Notes: a model not told the origin generated them from the letters alone. Shown: positions 38,218-48,883, numbered from the stretch's first letter. The stretch: 64,000 bases of DNA from Flammeovirgaceae bacterium (GCA_016709845.1 JADJMA010000060.1:1-64000); one strand, 5' to 3'. Translations and numbers: made by a program.

Positions 38218-39588
38218 ATGATTTATAATTCAATCATCGATACGATAGGCAATACCCCTATAGTAAAGCTGAATAATGTTACAAAAGGAATTGCAGGCAC
38301 CGTACTGGCTAAAGTAGAATACTTCAATCCTGGTAACTCTACAAAAGATAGAATGGCTCTTAAAATGGTTGAAGATGCCGAGAAGGCCGGCTTATTAAAA
38401 CCAGGCGGCACCATCATTGAAGGAACTTCTGGGAATACAGGAATGGGTTTAGCACTTACCGCTATTGCAAAAGGATATAAGTGCATTTTCACCATGGCCG
38501 ATAAGCAATCACAGGAAAAAATAAATATTTTGCGTGCCGTGGGTGCCGAAGTTATTGTATGTCCTACTAATGTTGAACCTGACGATCCACGCTCGTATTA
38601 CTCCATTGCCCGAAAACTTAACAAAGAAACCCCAAATTCAATTTATCCGAATCAGTACGATAATCCATCTAATGCAAAAGCGCATTACGAAACTACCGGT
38701 CCGGAAATCTGGACCCAAACGGGTGGTAAGATAACGCATTATGTTGCCACAGTAGGCACGGGAGGATCGATGTGTGGTACAGCAAGATATCTTAAAGAGC
38801 AGAAGTCATCTTTAGTTACCGTAGGCATTGACACCTACGGATCTGTATTTAAAAAATATAAGGAGACCGGTGTTTTTGATAGAAATGAAATTTATCCCTA
38901 CCTCACCGAAGGTTTTGGCGAAGATATTCTACCTAAAAATGTAGACTTTGATGTAATCGATCTATTCGTCAAGGTAACTGATAAAGATGGTGCGATTGCT
39001 GCTCGCAGATTAGCCCGAGAAGAAGGACTTTTTGTTGGTTGGAGTAGCGGCTCGGCTCTGCATGGTGCTATGGAATACGCCAAAGAGAATCTGAAAAAAG
39101 ATGATGTCATGGTCATTCTGTTGCCCGATCATGGCACGCGCTATCTCAATAAGGTTTATAATGACATGTGGATGAAAGACCACGGATTTTTGGAAGAAAG
39201 AACCTACGGTACCGCACGCGAAATAATTGCAAGACGAAATGGCAAAGATAGTTTGCATACTGTTTCAAAAAATTCGACCATCGGAGAAACCATCCGTATT
39301 ATGAATAAAGAAGGCGTTGATCAATTACCTGTTGTTGAGGGGAATGTGTTTGTGGGTAGCGTAACTACCTCAGCTCTGATTGAGAAAATTATTTATGATC
39401 CTTCTTTAAAGGACAAATCGGTAGGTGAAATTATGGATAACCCTATGCAGGTAGTAGCCCTGGACAGCACACTCGATGTACTCTCCTCTTTACTTAATAA
39501 AAATAACAAAGCTTTGTTGGTGCGCGATGAACAGGATAAAGCCCATATCATTACTCAGCATGATATACTTAGAGCAATGACCATGTAA
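38218..39588 (+). CDS. Cystathionine beta-synthase
   Basis: Intact. The start at 38218 (MIYNSIIDTIGNTPIVKLNN) is chosen over an in-frame ATG eleven codons upstream that overlaps the promoter element. The PLP lysine is in NPGNSTKDRMALKM (about residue 42) and the phosphate-binding loop is EGTSGNTGMGLA. The C-terminal 120 residues hold two CBS domains (IRIMNKEGVDQLPVVEG and NKALLVRDEQDKAHIITQHD). About 456 residues. It condenses serine or O-acetylserine with homocysteine or a related thiol; the CBS pair may sense an adenosine ligand. Confidence 0.93.
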   Translation: MIYNSIIDTIGNTPIVKLNNVTKGIAGTVLAKVEYFNPGNSTKDRMALKMVEDAEKAGLLKPGGTIIEGTSGNTGMGLALTAIAKGYKCIFTMADKQSQEKINILRAVGAEVIVCPTNVEPDDPRSYYSIARKLNKETPNSIYPNQYDNPSNAKAHYETTGPEIWTQTGGKITHYVATVGTGGSMCGTARYLKEQKSSLVTVGIDTYGSVFKKYKETGVFDRNEIYPYLTEGFGEDILPKNVDFDVIDLFVKVTDKDGAIAARRLAREEGLFVGWSSGSALHGAMEYAKENLKKDDVMVILLPDHGTRYLNKVYNDMWMKDHGFLEERTYGTAREIIARRNGKDSLHTVSKNSTIGETIRIMNKEGVDQLPVVEGNVFVGSVTTSALIEKIIYDPSLKDKSVGEIMDNPMQVVALDSTLDVLSSLLNKNNKALLVRDEQDKAHIITQHDILRAMTM

Positions 39589-39590
39589 AA

Positions 39591-39625
39591 AAACGTCCGG
39601 TCATTTCACAGACCGGACGTTTTAA
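39591..39625 (+). terminator. Rho-independent terminator
   Basis: ACGTCCGGTC (39593-39602) pairs with GACCGGACGT (39611-39620), flanked by A-rich and T-rich runs. It follows the CBS stop by two bases and can also end the converging OmpA gene. Confidence 0.9.
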
Positions 39626-39641
39626 TTACGTTTTGAAATTT

Positions 39642-40797
39642 CTATCGCTTCGTGATTTCTATTTCAATGCGATCGTTATATTGAGCAAGCGTACCGCCAC
39701 TGGCATACAAAGGAATTTTACCACCTTCCCTTCGTATCAATACGAGAAGCCTCAATGCCCTGACTCACCAGATAGGCCTTTACGATTTCGGCTCGCTCGT
39801 TTGTTAATTCTTTAGCTGAGAATTTCCCAATTTTATTTTTTCCAGGATCTAAGGCAAAATAGTTCGTGCTGCTACCTAAAATAGATCCTTCCTTATCGTT
39901 GGTACCATTGCAATGACCGTGAACTCTGATCTTATACCCTGTTGACTCTTTCATTAGATCTACTAAGCCATCTAACTCATTTTGTGCAGCAGGATCGAGT
40001 ATCGATGAATTACGGAAGAACCGCACATTGTTAAAATCAATGTAATCGCCTCGTCTTACCTTGCTTAATTCAATAGGAATAACAGTCTCGCCTTCGGCTC
40101 CGAGTTCCGGGGTTGGGTTCTCATAGCTTAAAATAAGGTTAACCGGCTGGAACCCTGCTGCCTGAGTTACAACAACATAATTTCCACGCGCATTCTTTGG
40201 GGCTTCTATATATACAACCTCATTGGCTTTGAACACCTGATACCGAGTAGCATTACTTGATTCTTGTACCTGCACCTCTCCGGTTATTGGTATCCCATCG
40301 TTACCTTTCAATTGAAATATAAATGGCTTACCGGCTGGCTTTTTAACAGGCTCTTCTACAATAACCGGTGGTACTTCAACCGGTTTTTCCTCTATTACCG
40401 GATTTTGCTCCACAGGCTCTATGACTACCGGTGGCTTTTCTTCTGGTTTCTCTGTTGGCTCTTCAACAATAATCGACTGCCCTGCCCCTAACGTACCAGT
40501 AAATACCCATGCATCCTTATACTCCGTATCGGCACGCATGCGAATGGCAAGCGCGTAGGCTTTCCGCTTGTCTGTTGTCTGCAACAGATAAACGTAGTTC
40601 CACTTTTGTCGCGTGTTTATAGCATATTGCGCATTAAATCCATGTTGATTGGCACGATTTGTAAGTCGCACGGCATTGTCAAGTTTGGCAAAAACGCCAA
40701 TGACCACGTAGTAATTTGTTTCAGGTTTCGTCTGGGCCGATGCCTGAAAAAACATAAATAGCAGTAAAAAAAGAAGGGTGTAGGTTGGTTTTTGCAT
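39642..40797 (-). CDS. SPOR-like/OmpA family protein, paralogue 1 (one frameshift)
   Basis: Signal peptide MQKPTYTLLFLLLFMFFQASA. An N-terminal SPOR-like domain (YYVVIGVFAKLDNAVRLTN, then YVYLLQTTDKRKAYALAI) follows, then a Pro/Glu/Val-rich linker (residues about 120-165), a beta domain and an OmpA C-terminal domain (KIRVHGHCNGTNDKEG, AKELTNERAEIVKAYLVSQG). An indel near 39722 shifts the last residues, which read IPLYASGGTLAQYNDRIEIE and stop at 39642. About 385 residues. It binds peptidoglycan through OmpA, and relatives belong to gliding/T9SS-associated surface proteins. Confidence 0.85.
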
Positions 40798-40904
40798 ACC
40801 GATTATTTTGCTTATAGCACCCAATTTAACACTTTCCCCAAGTAAACCGCAAATTTTTGATCTCCTCTAAAAACATTAGAATCAAAAGAGATGCCCTTAG
40901 TAGG

Positions 40905-42110
40905 TTAGTTTTCGAGTATTTCAATCTCAACACGCACATTAGCTTGGGCCGCTGGGTGGTCTACCTCATAAATTGGTTTTTTGCCACCCCACGCTTTTAC
41001 TTCCATACGGTTGGCATCGATACCATTTTCCACCAAGTACTGTCGAATTAACATAGCCCGCTCTTCGGATAGTTTTTGAGCAGAACCATGTCCATCCTTA
41101 TTATCTCTGGTAAGCATAAAAAAATTCTTACTATCACCCATTGAAACGATTTTGCCCGCTGAGTTTCCATTGGTGTGTCCATGAATCCGGATTTTATACT
41201 TTGGATTTTCCTGCATCATTTCTAACAAGCTTCCTACTTCATAACGCGATTCGGGCCGCATAATCGCGGCATCTTTATAAAAATAAACATTGAACATAAT
41301 GGCCTTGTCTCCTTTCTGTAGTCTCACCAACTCAAAGGGTACAATAATCTGATTACCCTCAAGACTAACCCCATCTGTATTCTCCGGGGTATTGTAATTG
41401 ATCGGTAGCTGCACCTTTCGGTAGCCAAACACTTCACATTCCAACAGCATATTACCCGACTTGTTAATGGGCTTTACATTTACAGCATCATTTCCCCGAT
41501 AGGTTGCTGACTTACGATTTCTATTCACAACATCGGCATCATACACATCTACATCTCCTGCTAAAGTATCGCCTTCTACTAAAGCAGTTATGCGAAACAA
41601 GAAGAATTTAGTATCAGGATCTTTAACAACAGGTTCAGATTTTATCTGCGGCATTACCTCAGTCTCCTCCGCTTTCTTTACTACTGTATCTAATTTATCC
41701 TCCATGCCTTCTTTAGGCGATGGCTCCAGAACTTCCGTTATGGCCAATTGTTCAATTGCTTCTTTTCGCTCAGCCTCATTGATTTTAACAACTTGAGGAT
41801 TCTCTCCTAATAAACCTGAATACAACCAGGTATCCGAATACGGTGATTGCTTCTGTAGACGGATACATTCACTAATAGCTGCCTTCCTATCTTCTGTACG
41901 CAGAACATATACATAGAAGAGTTTTCTTTTTGGTTTCATTTCAAACTGAGCCGCATAGCCCTGCTTGTTTGCATTTTCCGTAAACTCAATAGCGTTTCTG
42001 GGAACACCAAAGGCGCCAATGACCACATACAGGGATTGATCGGTCTGAGGCTTTTCTTGTGCCACCAGAATAAGTGGACAAAAAAAGAGTAGCAATAATA
42101 AACGTTGCAT
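40905..42110 (-). CDS. SPOR-like/OmpA family protein, paralogue 2
   Basis: Intact, 401 residues, same layout as the gene downstream: signal peptide (MQRLLLLLFFCPLILVAQ), SPOR-like domain (YVVIGAFGVPRNAIEFTENA, YVYVLRTEDRKAAISECI), acidic linker, beta domain and OmpA C-terminus (YKIRIHGHTNGNSAGKI, QKLSEERAMLIRQYLVENG). Both OmpA domains carry a long insert after the HGH motif. It is probably an envelope protein tied to peptidoglycan. Confidence 0.88.
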   Translation of the reverse strand: MQRLLLLLFFCPLILVAQEKPQTDQSLYVVIGAFGVPRNAIEFTENANKQGYAAQFEMKPKRKLFYVYVLRTEDRKAAISECIRLQKQSPYSDTWLYSGLLGENPQVVKINEAERKEAIEQLAITEVLEPSPKEGMEDKLDTVVKKAEETEVMPQIKSEPVVKDPDTKFFLFRITALVEGDTLAGDVDVYDADVVNRNRKSATYRGNDAVNVKPINKSGNMLLECEVFGYRKVQLPINYNTPENTDGVSLEGNQIIVPFELVRLQKGDKAIMFNVYFYKDAAIMRPESRYEVGSLLEMMQENPKYKIRIHGHTNGNSAGKIVSMGDSKNFFMLTRDNKDGHGSAQKLSEERAMLIRQYLVENGIDANRMEVKAWGGKKPIYEVDHPAAQANVRVEIEILEN

Positions 42111-42270
42111 AGGGTTATGATTAGGTTAGATATCGGTAGTCAAAAAAATAAACCATGTAGCTGAAAAAATCTGCGAGCAGCTTCAAAATCCGTGATGAAG
42201 GTAACAATATTTTACCAGAGTCAAACTATTTAATCCAGATGATGCCGCCACACTTTGCACTACTACTTCT

Positions 42271-44628
42271 TCAATTCCCTTTCACCACAGTAAATTTCTC
42301 TTCAATCGTATTGCCTTGCTCATCCACTAAGGTTAGGGTATGCTGTCCGGCATCTGGGGTAACCGCAAGCCGGTGCGCTCCCTGGGTTACTCCTAAATAA
42401 GTTCCATCTAAATGCCAGAATACCGAAACGCCTGGCTGCCGATGAGCTGCTTCAAACAATACGCTGCTTAATTGCCCGGTTAATGTTTTGGGTATGAAAA
42501 TCTTTGTATTGGGTGTTGGATAAATTAAATCCATGGTTGATACCACAGCCGGATTCACACAATCCTTTCTAAAGGCAGGCAACGATTTATAACTCAGATT
42601 TTTGGTTTTATAGTAGAACTCCTGAATGGGTGGCAATACAAACCACGAAACTGATTTTATATTACTGATCTCCTCACAATTGGCATGCACCCGATACTTT
42701 CCATCCAACGAAAGATTTACTATGCGATGGTAACTACACGGTGAACTTTGTAATCCCGCCAAAGGAATATTAATAATCTCTGTCGCCTCGCACCATTCCG
42801 TTGAACGCATCCCACTTTTAGTACACGTTTCCACTTCCGTTAATTCAATCTTTGGTTCTTCAAACCAACTATTGCCTGGCAGTTGCGAGAAAATATCAAA
42901 CATTATTGGTGACGCTGATTCCGTTCCGGTAAGACCGGGCCTACCTTCACCATCCGCATTGCCAACCCACACCCCCACCGCATATTCTCCATTTACGCCT
43001 ATGGCCCAACCATCGCGAAGGCCATGACTGGTTCCTGTTTTCCACGCAATTTTTTTCGAACTGTTAAACATTCGCCAACCCGTTTCTTCACCGGGTCGAT
43101 AGACCTCCTTTAATACATCGAAGGTTAAATAAATGGAAGCAGCACTTAACCAAGAACTTGCTTCTGGATTTATTCTTTTTATGGAATCTGTTACCAAATA
43201 AACTGGTGAATGAAAATCTCCTTTATCGTATCGGTTTTTTCCGGGTACTTTAAAAAAATTATTGAGTGTACGCGCCATAGAAGCATAGGCTCCCGTAATA
43301 TCCCATAGCGTGCCCTCGGCTCCACCCAGAATCAATGACAACCCATAATGATCGGGTGAGTTGTTGAGTGTTGTGATCTTTATATTTTTTAGTAGTTCAT
43401 AAAATTTTTCATATCGAAAATCTTTTAGCTCATAAACGGCCGGAATATTCAATGACCGAATCAACGCCTGATCAGCGGGTACAGCGCCATCGTATTGCTT
43501 CGTAAAGTTTTGGGGCGAAAAACCATTAATGAGTGTAGGAATATCGGGTTGTAACGTATGAGGTAATATTTTTCCTTCATCCAATAAAGCAGCATACAAA
43601 AATGGTTTAAGTATACTCCCAGTGCTTCTGGGCGCCTGAATAATATCCACTTGCTCGCCATGTTCGTGTCCGGCTTCGGTATTACCTACGTACGCCAATA
43701 CCTGCCCCGTGTTAACTTCCATCACCAATGCTGCTGCGTTAAATACCTGGTTTCCCTTTAGGGCCTGATGATGTTCGGCTACAATCTGATTAACTCGTTC
43801 TTGCATAACAAGCGAAAGGGTTGATCGGATTTGAGTTTGCGCCCGTCCTTCCTTAATCGAACGGGCCAGTAAATGAAATGCACTTCGCGGTAGTGATAAT
43901 GGATTTTCAGGAATAGTTTCAGATACCGAAAGTTCAAACGTAAGCGCATCAATAACTCCTGCTTCCATCATGCGCTTTAACAAGCGGTCGCGTTTGGTCT
44001 TTAATTGACTTCGATTTCGTCCGGGATGAATAAGAGAAGGATTGTTTGGCAACACTGCCAGCAAGGCGGCTTCTGACCAACTAAGTTCCGATGCATCACG
44101 ACCGAAATAGCGCCAACAAGCGGCTTCGATCCCCACTACATTTCCACCAAAAGGCGCATGCGCTGAATAGAGTGAAAGAATTTCATCCTTGGAGTACCGC
44201 CACTCTAGCCGGGTAGCAAGAATAACTTCAATAATCTTTTCGAAAAAAGTACGTGACTTATCTTTTCGGGCCAGCCGAATCACTTGCATGGTGAGTGTGC
44301 TTCCCCCACTAACAATTCTACCAGCTTTAATATTTTGTTGTGTGGCTCGTGCAAGCGAGCGTAGGTCTACACCGACATGCTGATAAAATCGTTTATCCTC
44401 AAATAAGATTATAGCTGTCTTGAACTTTTCAGGAACTGTATTTCCTTCCGGGAATCGCCATTGTCCATCATTGGCAATCGTGGCACCTAACAATTTGCCT
44501 TCGCGATCTTCTAATACCGTGGAGTAAGAATCTTTAAAGATTCTGTTGGGAAGACAGAAGTAATAACCTACCAATAAGAAAAACAAAACGAGAAAGTAAT
44601 AGCGATATCTGATAGCAATTGCTTTCAT
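42271..44628 (-). CDS. pbpC: Penicillin-binding protein 1C
   Basis: Intact, 785 residues. An N-terminal membrane anchor (YYFLVLFFLLVGYYFCL) precedes the GT51 glycosyltransferase domain (EDKRFYQHVGVDLRSLARA, SGGSTLTMQVIRLA). The transpeptidase domain has the active Ser in RSTGSILKPFLYAALLD and the KTGTS box (about 43045). A C-terminal BiPBP_C domain ends it (VSVFWHLDGTYLG). PBP1C polymerises and may cross-link peptidoglycan. In many bacteria it is adjacent to an alpha-2-macroglobulin gene; here that gene is 6 kb away on the same strand. Confidence 0.95.
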   Translation of the reverse strand: MKAIAIRYRYYFLVLFFLLVGYYFCLPNRIFKDSYSTVLEDREGKLLGATIANDGQWRFPEGNTVPEKFKTAIILFEDKRFYQHVGVDLRSLARATQQNIKAGRIVSGGSTLTMQVIRLARKDKSRTFFEKIIEVILATRLEWRYSKDEILSLYSAHAPFGGNVVGIEAACWRYFGRDASELSWSEAALLAVLPNNPSLIHPGRNRSQLKTKRDRLLKRMMEAGVIDALTFELSVSETIPENPLSLPRSAFHLLARSIKEGRAQTQIRSTLSLVMQERVNQIVAEHHQALKGNQVFNAAALVMEVNTGQVLAYVGNTEAGHEHGEQVDIIQAPRSTGSILKPFLYAALLDEGKILPHTLQPDIPTLINGFSPQNFTKQYDGAVPADQALIRSLNIPAVYELKDFRYEKFYELLKNIKITTLNNSPDHYGLSLILGGAEGTLWDITGAYASMARTLNNFFKVPGKNRYDKGDFHSPVYLVTDSIKRINPEASSWLSAASIYLTFDVLKEVYRPGEETGWRMFNSSKKIAWKTGTSHGLRDGWAIGVNGEYAVGVWVGNADGEGRPGLTGTESASPIMFDIFSQLPGNSWFEEPKIELTEVETCTKSGMRSTEWCEATEIINIPLAGLQSSPCSYHRIVNLSLDGKYRVHANCEEISNIKSVSWFVLPPIQEFYYKTKNLSYKSLPAFRKDCVNPAVVSTMDLIYPTPNTKIFIPKTLTGQLSSVLFEAAHRQPGVSVFWHLDGTYLGVTQGAHRLAVTPDAGQHTLTLVDEQGNTIEEKFTVVKGN

Positions 44629-44640
44629 ACATTTAGTCTG

Positions 44641-45290
44641 CTACACGCTCTTCTTCACATTCAATCTAAACCACTCCGCTTCAGAGTGTGCAGAAATTTC
44701 TTTAGTTATGCTCTCTGCTACCTTCTCGCGAGCTCGTTTCATGGCTGCACTAACCATCGCGTGTTCAATCACCTCATCTTCCTTCATGCCCATTTTTTCC
44801 ATCATGCCAATAATGTTTTTAGAACCAAAGGCTTCAAAACAAGGATCATCCAAAGATGAACAGAAAGTAATAGGGCATTGAGGGAAGGTGGTATCCAACT
44901 TTTGAATTAGTGAATTTTCCTTAGCGGGTAAAGGATAATGCCCCACGAAAAAAAAGGAAACTTTAGTGCGCGTGTTAAATTTCTTAATTAAATCAATCAA
45001 CGAAGATGAAGGTATTTGATCTGCATCACATAAAAAAACAACTTTATTCTGCTGTGATGCTTCGCCAACTAAATCGGAGCTAATCTTATAGTAAGGCACT
45101 TTTGAGTCCGACAAGAATGATTCTATCTCGGTTTGAGTATCTTCAAAAAGTAAAACACAATTGGAATTTCGTTTCGGGTAATGGCTTTAAGCGTTTCGGT
45201 GATCATACCTCGCCACGCCATAGGCTTCGATTTCCAGATCCAATCAGAATAAGTTGGCTTATCAGATTTGAGGAAAGAAAATAAGCCCAT
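44641..45290 (-). CDS. Conserved protein of unknown function (one frameshift)
   Basis: The ATG at 45290 gives MGLFSFLKSDKPTYSDWIWK and an indel near 45125 leads into FEDTQTEIESFLSDSKVPYY; the rest is intact. About 216 residues, no signal peptide or membrane segment. The middle has KVVFLCDADQIPSSSLI and FFFVGHYPLPAKENSLIQKL, giving the look of an alpha/beta nucleotide-type fold, but I do not recognise a family. Its ATG overlaps the stop of the YffB gene (TAATG), so the two are co-translated. Confidence 0.6.
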
Positions 45291-45640
45291 TACTTATTCA
45301 GTTTTTTCGTGTACTCAGTTTCATCAAAGCCAAGCAAAATTACCTTTCCTTTATTTTCAATTAAGGGCCTTTTAATCACGCTTGTCTTCTCAACCATTAA
45401 ATCTATGGCCGTTTTTTCTGAGGTGACTTTCTTTTGAACTGCCTCATCCAACTGGCGCCACGTTGTACCACGCTTGTTAACCAAACTCTCCCATCCTACC
45501 TGCTTACTCCATTCCGCCAGTTTTACTTTGGTGATTCCTGATTTTTTATAATCATGAAATTCAAAGTCTATAGAATGTTTCTTCAGCCAGTCTACCGCAG
45601 ACTTGACGGTGTTACAATTTTTTATTCCGTATAAAATCAT
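45290..45640 (-). CDS. Spx/ArsC/YffB family protein
   Basis: Intact, 116 residues: MILYGIKNCNTVKSAVDWLK, then FHDYKKSGITKVKLAEW, TTWRQLDE and VIKRPLIENKGKVILLGFDE. This is a thioredoxin-fold protein of the arsenate reductase-like YffB group with a single Cys in NCNTVK. True arsenate reductases have CxxxxxR with a downstream Arg; here the motif is YffB-like, so a role in arsenate reduction is uncertain. Confidence 0.88.
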   Translation of the reverse strand: MILYGIKNCNTVKSAVDWLKKHSIDFEFHDYKKSGITKVKLAEWSKQVGWESLVNKRGTTWRQLDEAVQKKVTSEKTAIDLMVEKTSVIKRPLIENKGKVILLGFDETEYTKKLNK

Positions 45641-45711
45641 AAGACAATGAGTTGGGTTTTGTCAAAGTTAAAAACTTTGTAAATGAATATTCTCTCTCTA
45701 TGTAAAAGAAA

Positions 45712-47640
45712 TTATCGAGTAAGAATAAATGCCCCCCAGTAATAAGGATTAGGGTATTCTTTACGCAATTTCTTTTGCGCTGCACGAAAAGAGGCGCGCA
45801 TATCACTCGTCTTCAACCACCGTGTATAAAAATCTACCATCAACTTTTGTGTAGCCACATCATCTACTTTCCATAAACTCATAATCATATTTTGTGCACC
45901 GGCCACGCGCAAAGCACGCTGTAGTCCATAAACACCCTCGCCATGATTTACATCGCCTTTGGCTGTTTCGCATGCCGAAAGTACAACCAACAAAGTTGAA
46001 TCAAGGTTTAGATTAATTACTTCAAAGGCCGTGAGCAATCCATCGTCAGCCGTGGTTCAAATCATTTACTCCTGCCAGAGCAATACCCGAACGGATCATC
46101 GTCTCTGCCAAGGAGTATTGGTCAATGGTTTTCACCAGGTAAAAAAACCGTGACTTGCCAAATGTAATACGGTTGGTTCATCAAGATTTTTCAGATTCTT
46201 TTCCGTTGCATCTTGCGCCACGAACAATTGGGTTTGCCACTTAGCCATCGCCAATGCTTCGCTAAGAAGCTCAACTTCCTTTCCAGTACCGGGTAAGTCA
46301 GTAAATTTCCCTGCTACGTCTTCATCCGTTGAATATTGCGGTCGCCCAAAAAGTGCAGCCTGCTGATTTCCCTTCCTATTTGAATTCGTGCGTGGATTCA
46401 AAATATCTTTAGTGTTTGTAACAACAACAAGATCGGTTTCCTCCAGAACAAATTTTCCATTTCTGGGATTACGAAGTGTATTCAAATTAAGTTGATTGTA
46501 GATGCCGTCATTTGATAAATAAATTCGTTGTGGCATTTTATGTTTGGGCATGTGACTTCGAATGGAGTCTATAATAGGTTGCCAATAGGTTTTATAGGAC
46601 AGGGTGTCTTCCGCCTGAAGGGTGATGGAATTATAATAGTTCTTGTAAAATTGTTTATCCAAGCGCTTGGATTTTGTGCTCATAACTAAAGACATAACGG
46701 GTTGCTGTGTTGTTTCTGGCGTAATGATCAAAGCGCCATAAAGCAAACCGTCCACCAGTCGAATAATTTCTACTGCAGCCTCTTTAGGCTTTAAAGATTT
46801 CTGTATTTGACGCCAACTTACTTTTTCAAACTGAAACCCAGATCGGAAACTGCGTGAATTCTCTGCGAGCCATTTTTCATTTTCTTCAATCTTAACTTTT
46901 AAATTATTCAAATCCTTGGCAGGCATCTTTCCATCAACCAACCCTTGCGCTAAACGGTTTTTACGCTCTTCCCACAGGTTATAGATTTTAATTAATGTCG
47001 TGTCTCCACTTTGTAAAATATTATTCTTCATACGTTTGCTGGCATTAAGAATAATTGCTTTGGTGGTTAGCTGCAAGTCGAACAGACGCCCTGGAGTTTC
47101 TTTGTTAATATATGGCACGGCAGAATCCTGCAAAGGAATTAATCCTGAGATGCTTAAAGCAAATGATTTGTAACTCTCAATAAACTCAAGTTGATTTTTA
47201 TAAAAGGCCAGTTTTTCATTATCACTTAAGTAAGTAAAGTCATGAACAATATCATCGAGTAAATCCTGAATTAGATTTGTATAAATAGAATCAGCCAACG
47301 CATAGCTGCCAGCCCAGTGATAACTTTCAGCCAGATTGAATAAAGTAGTCTTATGAAGAGCCGGCTGTACCGCTTCCTTTGATTCCTGAATCCGAAGTGA
47401 TTCTCTCAGTAAGAAGATAGCCGAGTCGTATGACTCAAGGGCTAATTTTAAGGTGCCTAGGTTATTTAAGATAGCGGTGTGGAGATATGTATTTTTATAA
47501 TTACTGGTAGCTATGTGATTAAGCGCCTCACTCCAATAATAATTTGCTGAATCATATTGTTCCTTGCTATTATAAATACTCCCAAGGTTTTGCAAAGCAT
47601 GAATCTGATCAAGCCCATTGCCATTATCCTTTATTATGTG
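45712..47640 (-). CDS. TPR-CHAT protease-like protein (frameshifted, 5' end lost at a GC tract)
   Basis: The N-terminal part has tetratricopeptide repeats (NLGSIYNSKEQYDSANYYWS, LNNLGTLKLALESYDSAIF). A long helical linker leads into the C-terminal CHAT domain. The catalytic His is in LHLASHGFF (about 46152) and the catalytic Cys is in LVVLSACETAKGDVNHGEG (about 45965), in the next frame after an indel near 46130 and another near 46050. CHAT domains are caspase-like peptidases. The sequence upstream of 47640 stops making sense at the GC-rich tract, so the beginning of the gene is missing. Confidence 0.82.
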
Positions 47641-47653
47641 ATAATAAATCCAT

Positions 47654-47698
47654 GCAGGGCGGGGGCCCCCGCGGGGGGGCGGGGGCCGGGGGAAGGGG
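47654..47698. other. GC-only tract, probable assembly join
   Basis: About 45 bases almost purely G and C (for example GCGGGGGCCCCCGCGGGGGG) in a region of about 40% GC. It separates the 5' part of the TPR-CHAT gene (minus strand) from the 3' part of an unrelated kinase-like gene (plus strand); both are cut off at it. It is best explained as a sequencing or assembly artefact joining two distant places. Confidence 0.6.
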
Positions 47699-47699
47699 T

Positions 47700-48074
47700 A
47701 AACAGAAAAACAAAAGCAGATTTACTTTTTTTAAATCTTCAAATTCAAAAACAAAAAGAAGAACTATCTGAGCAAGCCAAGAATTTAGCCAATGCAAATA
47801 GTGAAATTACCAGTATGAATATTAACCCTGGAAAGGTTAGTGGAGGAAAAGACCTTACGAATACTTCAACAAAGAGAACGACTTATTAAGTATGCCTTCC
47901 AAAATGCGCACAGTGTTCGCGGACCTTTAGCAAGACTCATGGGATTAGTTGGGTTATTAAAGTTGAAAGAAATGAAAGTGTCGAAATGCCTTTATATTGA
48001 ATGAAATAGAAAAGGCTTCTGATGAATTAGATTCCGTTATTAAAGAAATAAATACCTCGCTCGAGGAAATCTAA
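47700..48074 (+). CDS. Histidine-kinase-like DHp domain fragment (3' part only)
   Basis: After the GC tract a + strand coding stretch gives KADLLFLNLQIQKQKEELSE, then (across indels) RILQQRERLIKYAFQNAH and SVRGPLARLMGLVGLLKL, ending EIEKASDELDSVIKEINTSL. The AFQNAHSVRGPLAR motif is a DHp dimerisation/phosphoacceptor helix. It ends without an HATPase domain, as in several Cytophagales TPR/transmembrane regulators. The N-terminus is missing at the tract. The stop overlaps the end of the convergent amidohydrolase gene. Confidence 0.55.
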
Positions 48075-48075
48075 T

Positions 48076-48883
48076 TCAGATTTTAGAGGTATCAATTTTA
48101 AAAAGTTCGGCTGCATTCTTCCAAAGAATAAGCTCCTTTTTCTTCCGGTAAATCCAGTTGCTTCATAAAATTAAGGTAAGAACTCATGTTAGAAATAGGC
48201 CAGTCCGTACCATACAGGAGGTAACGTGGATTGCCGGCATAGGTAATCATCTCCTCCAATTCGTTTTTCATGTAGCGTTCAAACTTATCCGAAAAATTGC
48301 CGAGCACCAATCCTGAGAAATCAGCAAACACATTTTTGTTTTTATAAACTACCTCCATACAATCCTTTATCCAAGGGTTGCCCACATGGCAAATCACAAT
48401 CTTCAACTCAGGGAAATCTACGGCTACATCATCAATATGAATAGGGTGAGAGTATTTTATTTTCCCTTTTGGCGAATAGGTATCACCTGAATGAAACATG
48501 ACCGGAACATCATACTCTACGGCCATATCATAAACAACTTTCATTCGATTGTCGTATGGATAAAAGGGCTCATACCCCGGATAAAGTTTCAATCCTTTAA
48601 TAAGTCCGGCCTCGAGATACTCACTGATCTCACGCAAATCGCGATGATCATAATTTAAAAAGCTGATGCCGGCCACCACACCCAAATTATTCCTTCCACT
48701 TATTGCTTCCACTACCTTTTTTGTACTGGGCCGGTGTTCATTCACTTTATAGGACGTAAGAACCAGCGAATAATTCACCTTATTTTCGTTCATGGTCTCT
48801 GAGAGTTTGTCAAGACAATCCTCCAGAGAAACTACGCGTTCTTCATGATAGTTATTAATATGAGTATGAACATCAATAATCAT
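48076..48883 (-). CDS. Amidohydrolase (TIM-barrel, amidohydrolase-2 type, one frameshift)
   Basis: The metal-binding HTH is in MIIDVHTHINNYHEE. PVMFHSGDTY and IVICHVGNPWIKDCMEVVYK hold further ligands and YLLYGTDWPISNM holds the late Asp. An indel near 48128 shifts the last 15 residues; in the proper frame they read ILWKNAAELFKID and stop at 48076. About 268 residues. It belongs to the decarboxylase/hydrolase group that includes ACMSD; the substrate is unknown. Confidence 0.85.

Noticed and set aside
45290..45640. True arsenate reductase (arsC)
   Set aside because: The active-site pattern NCNTVK is of the YffB/Spx group and no other ars gene is nearby.
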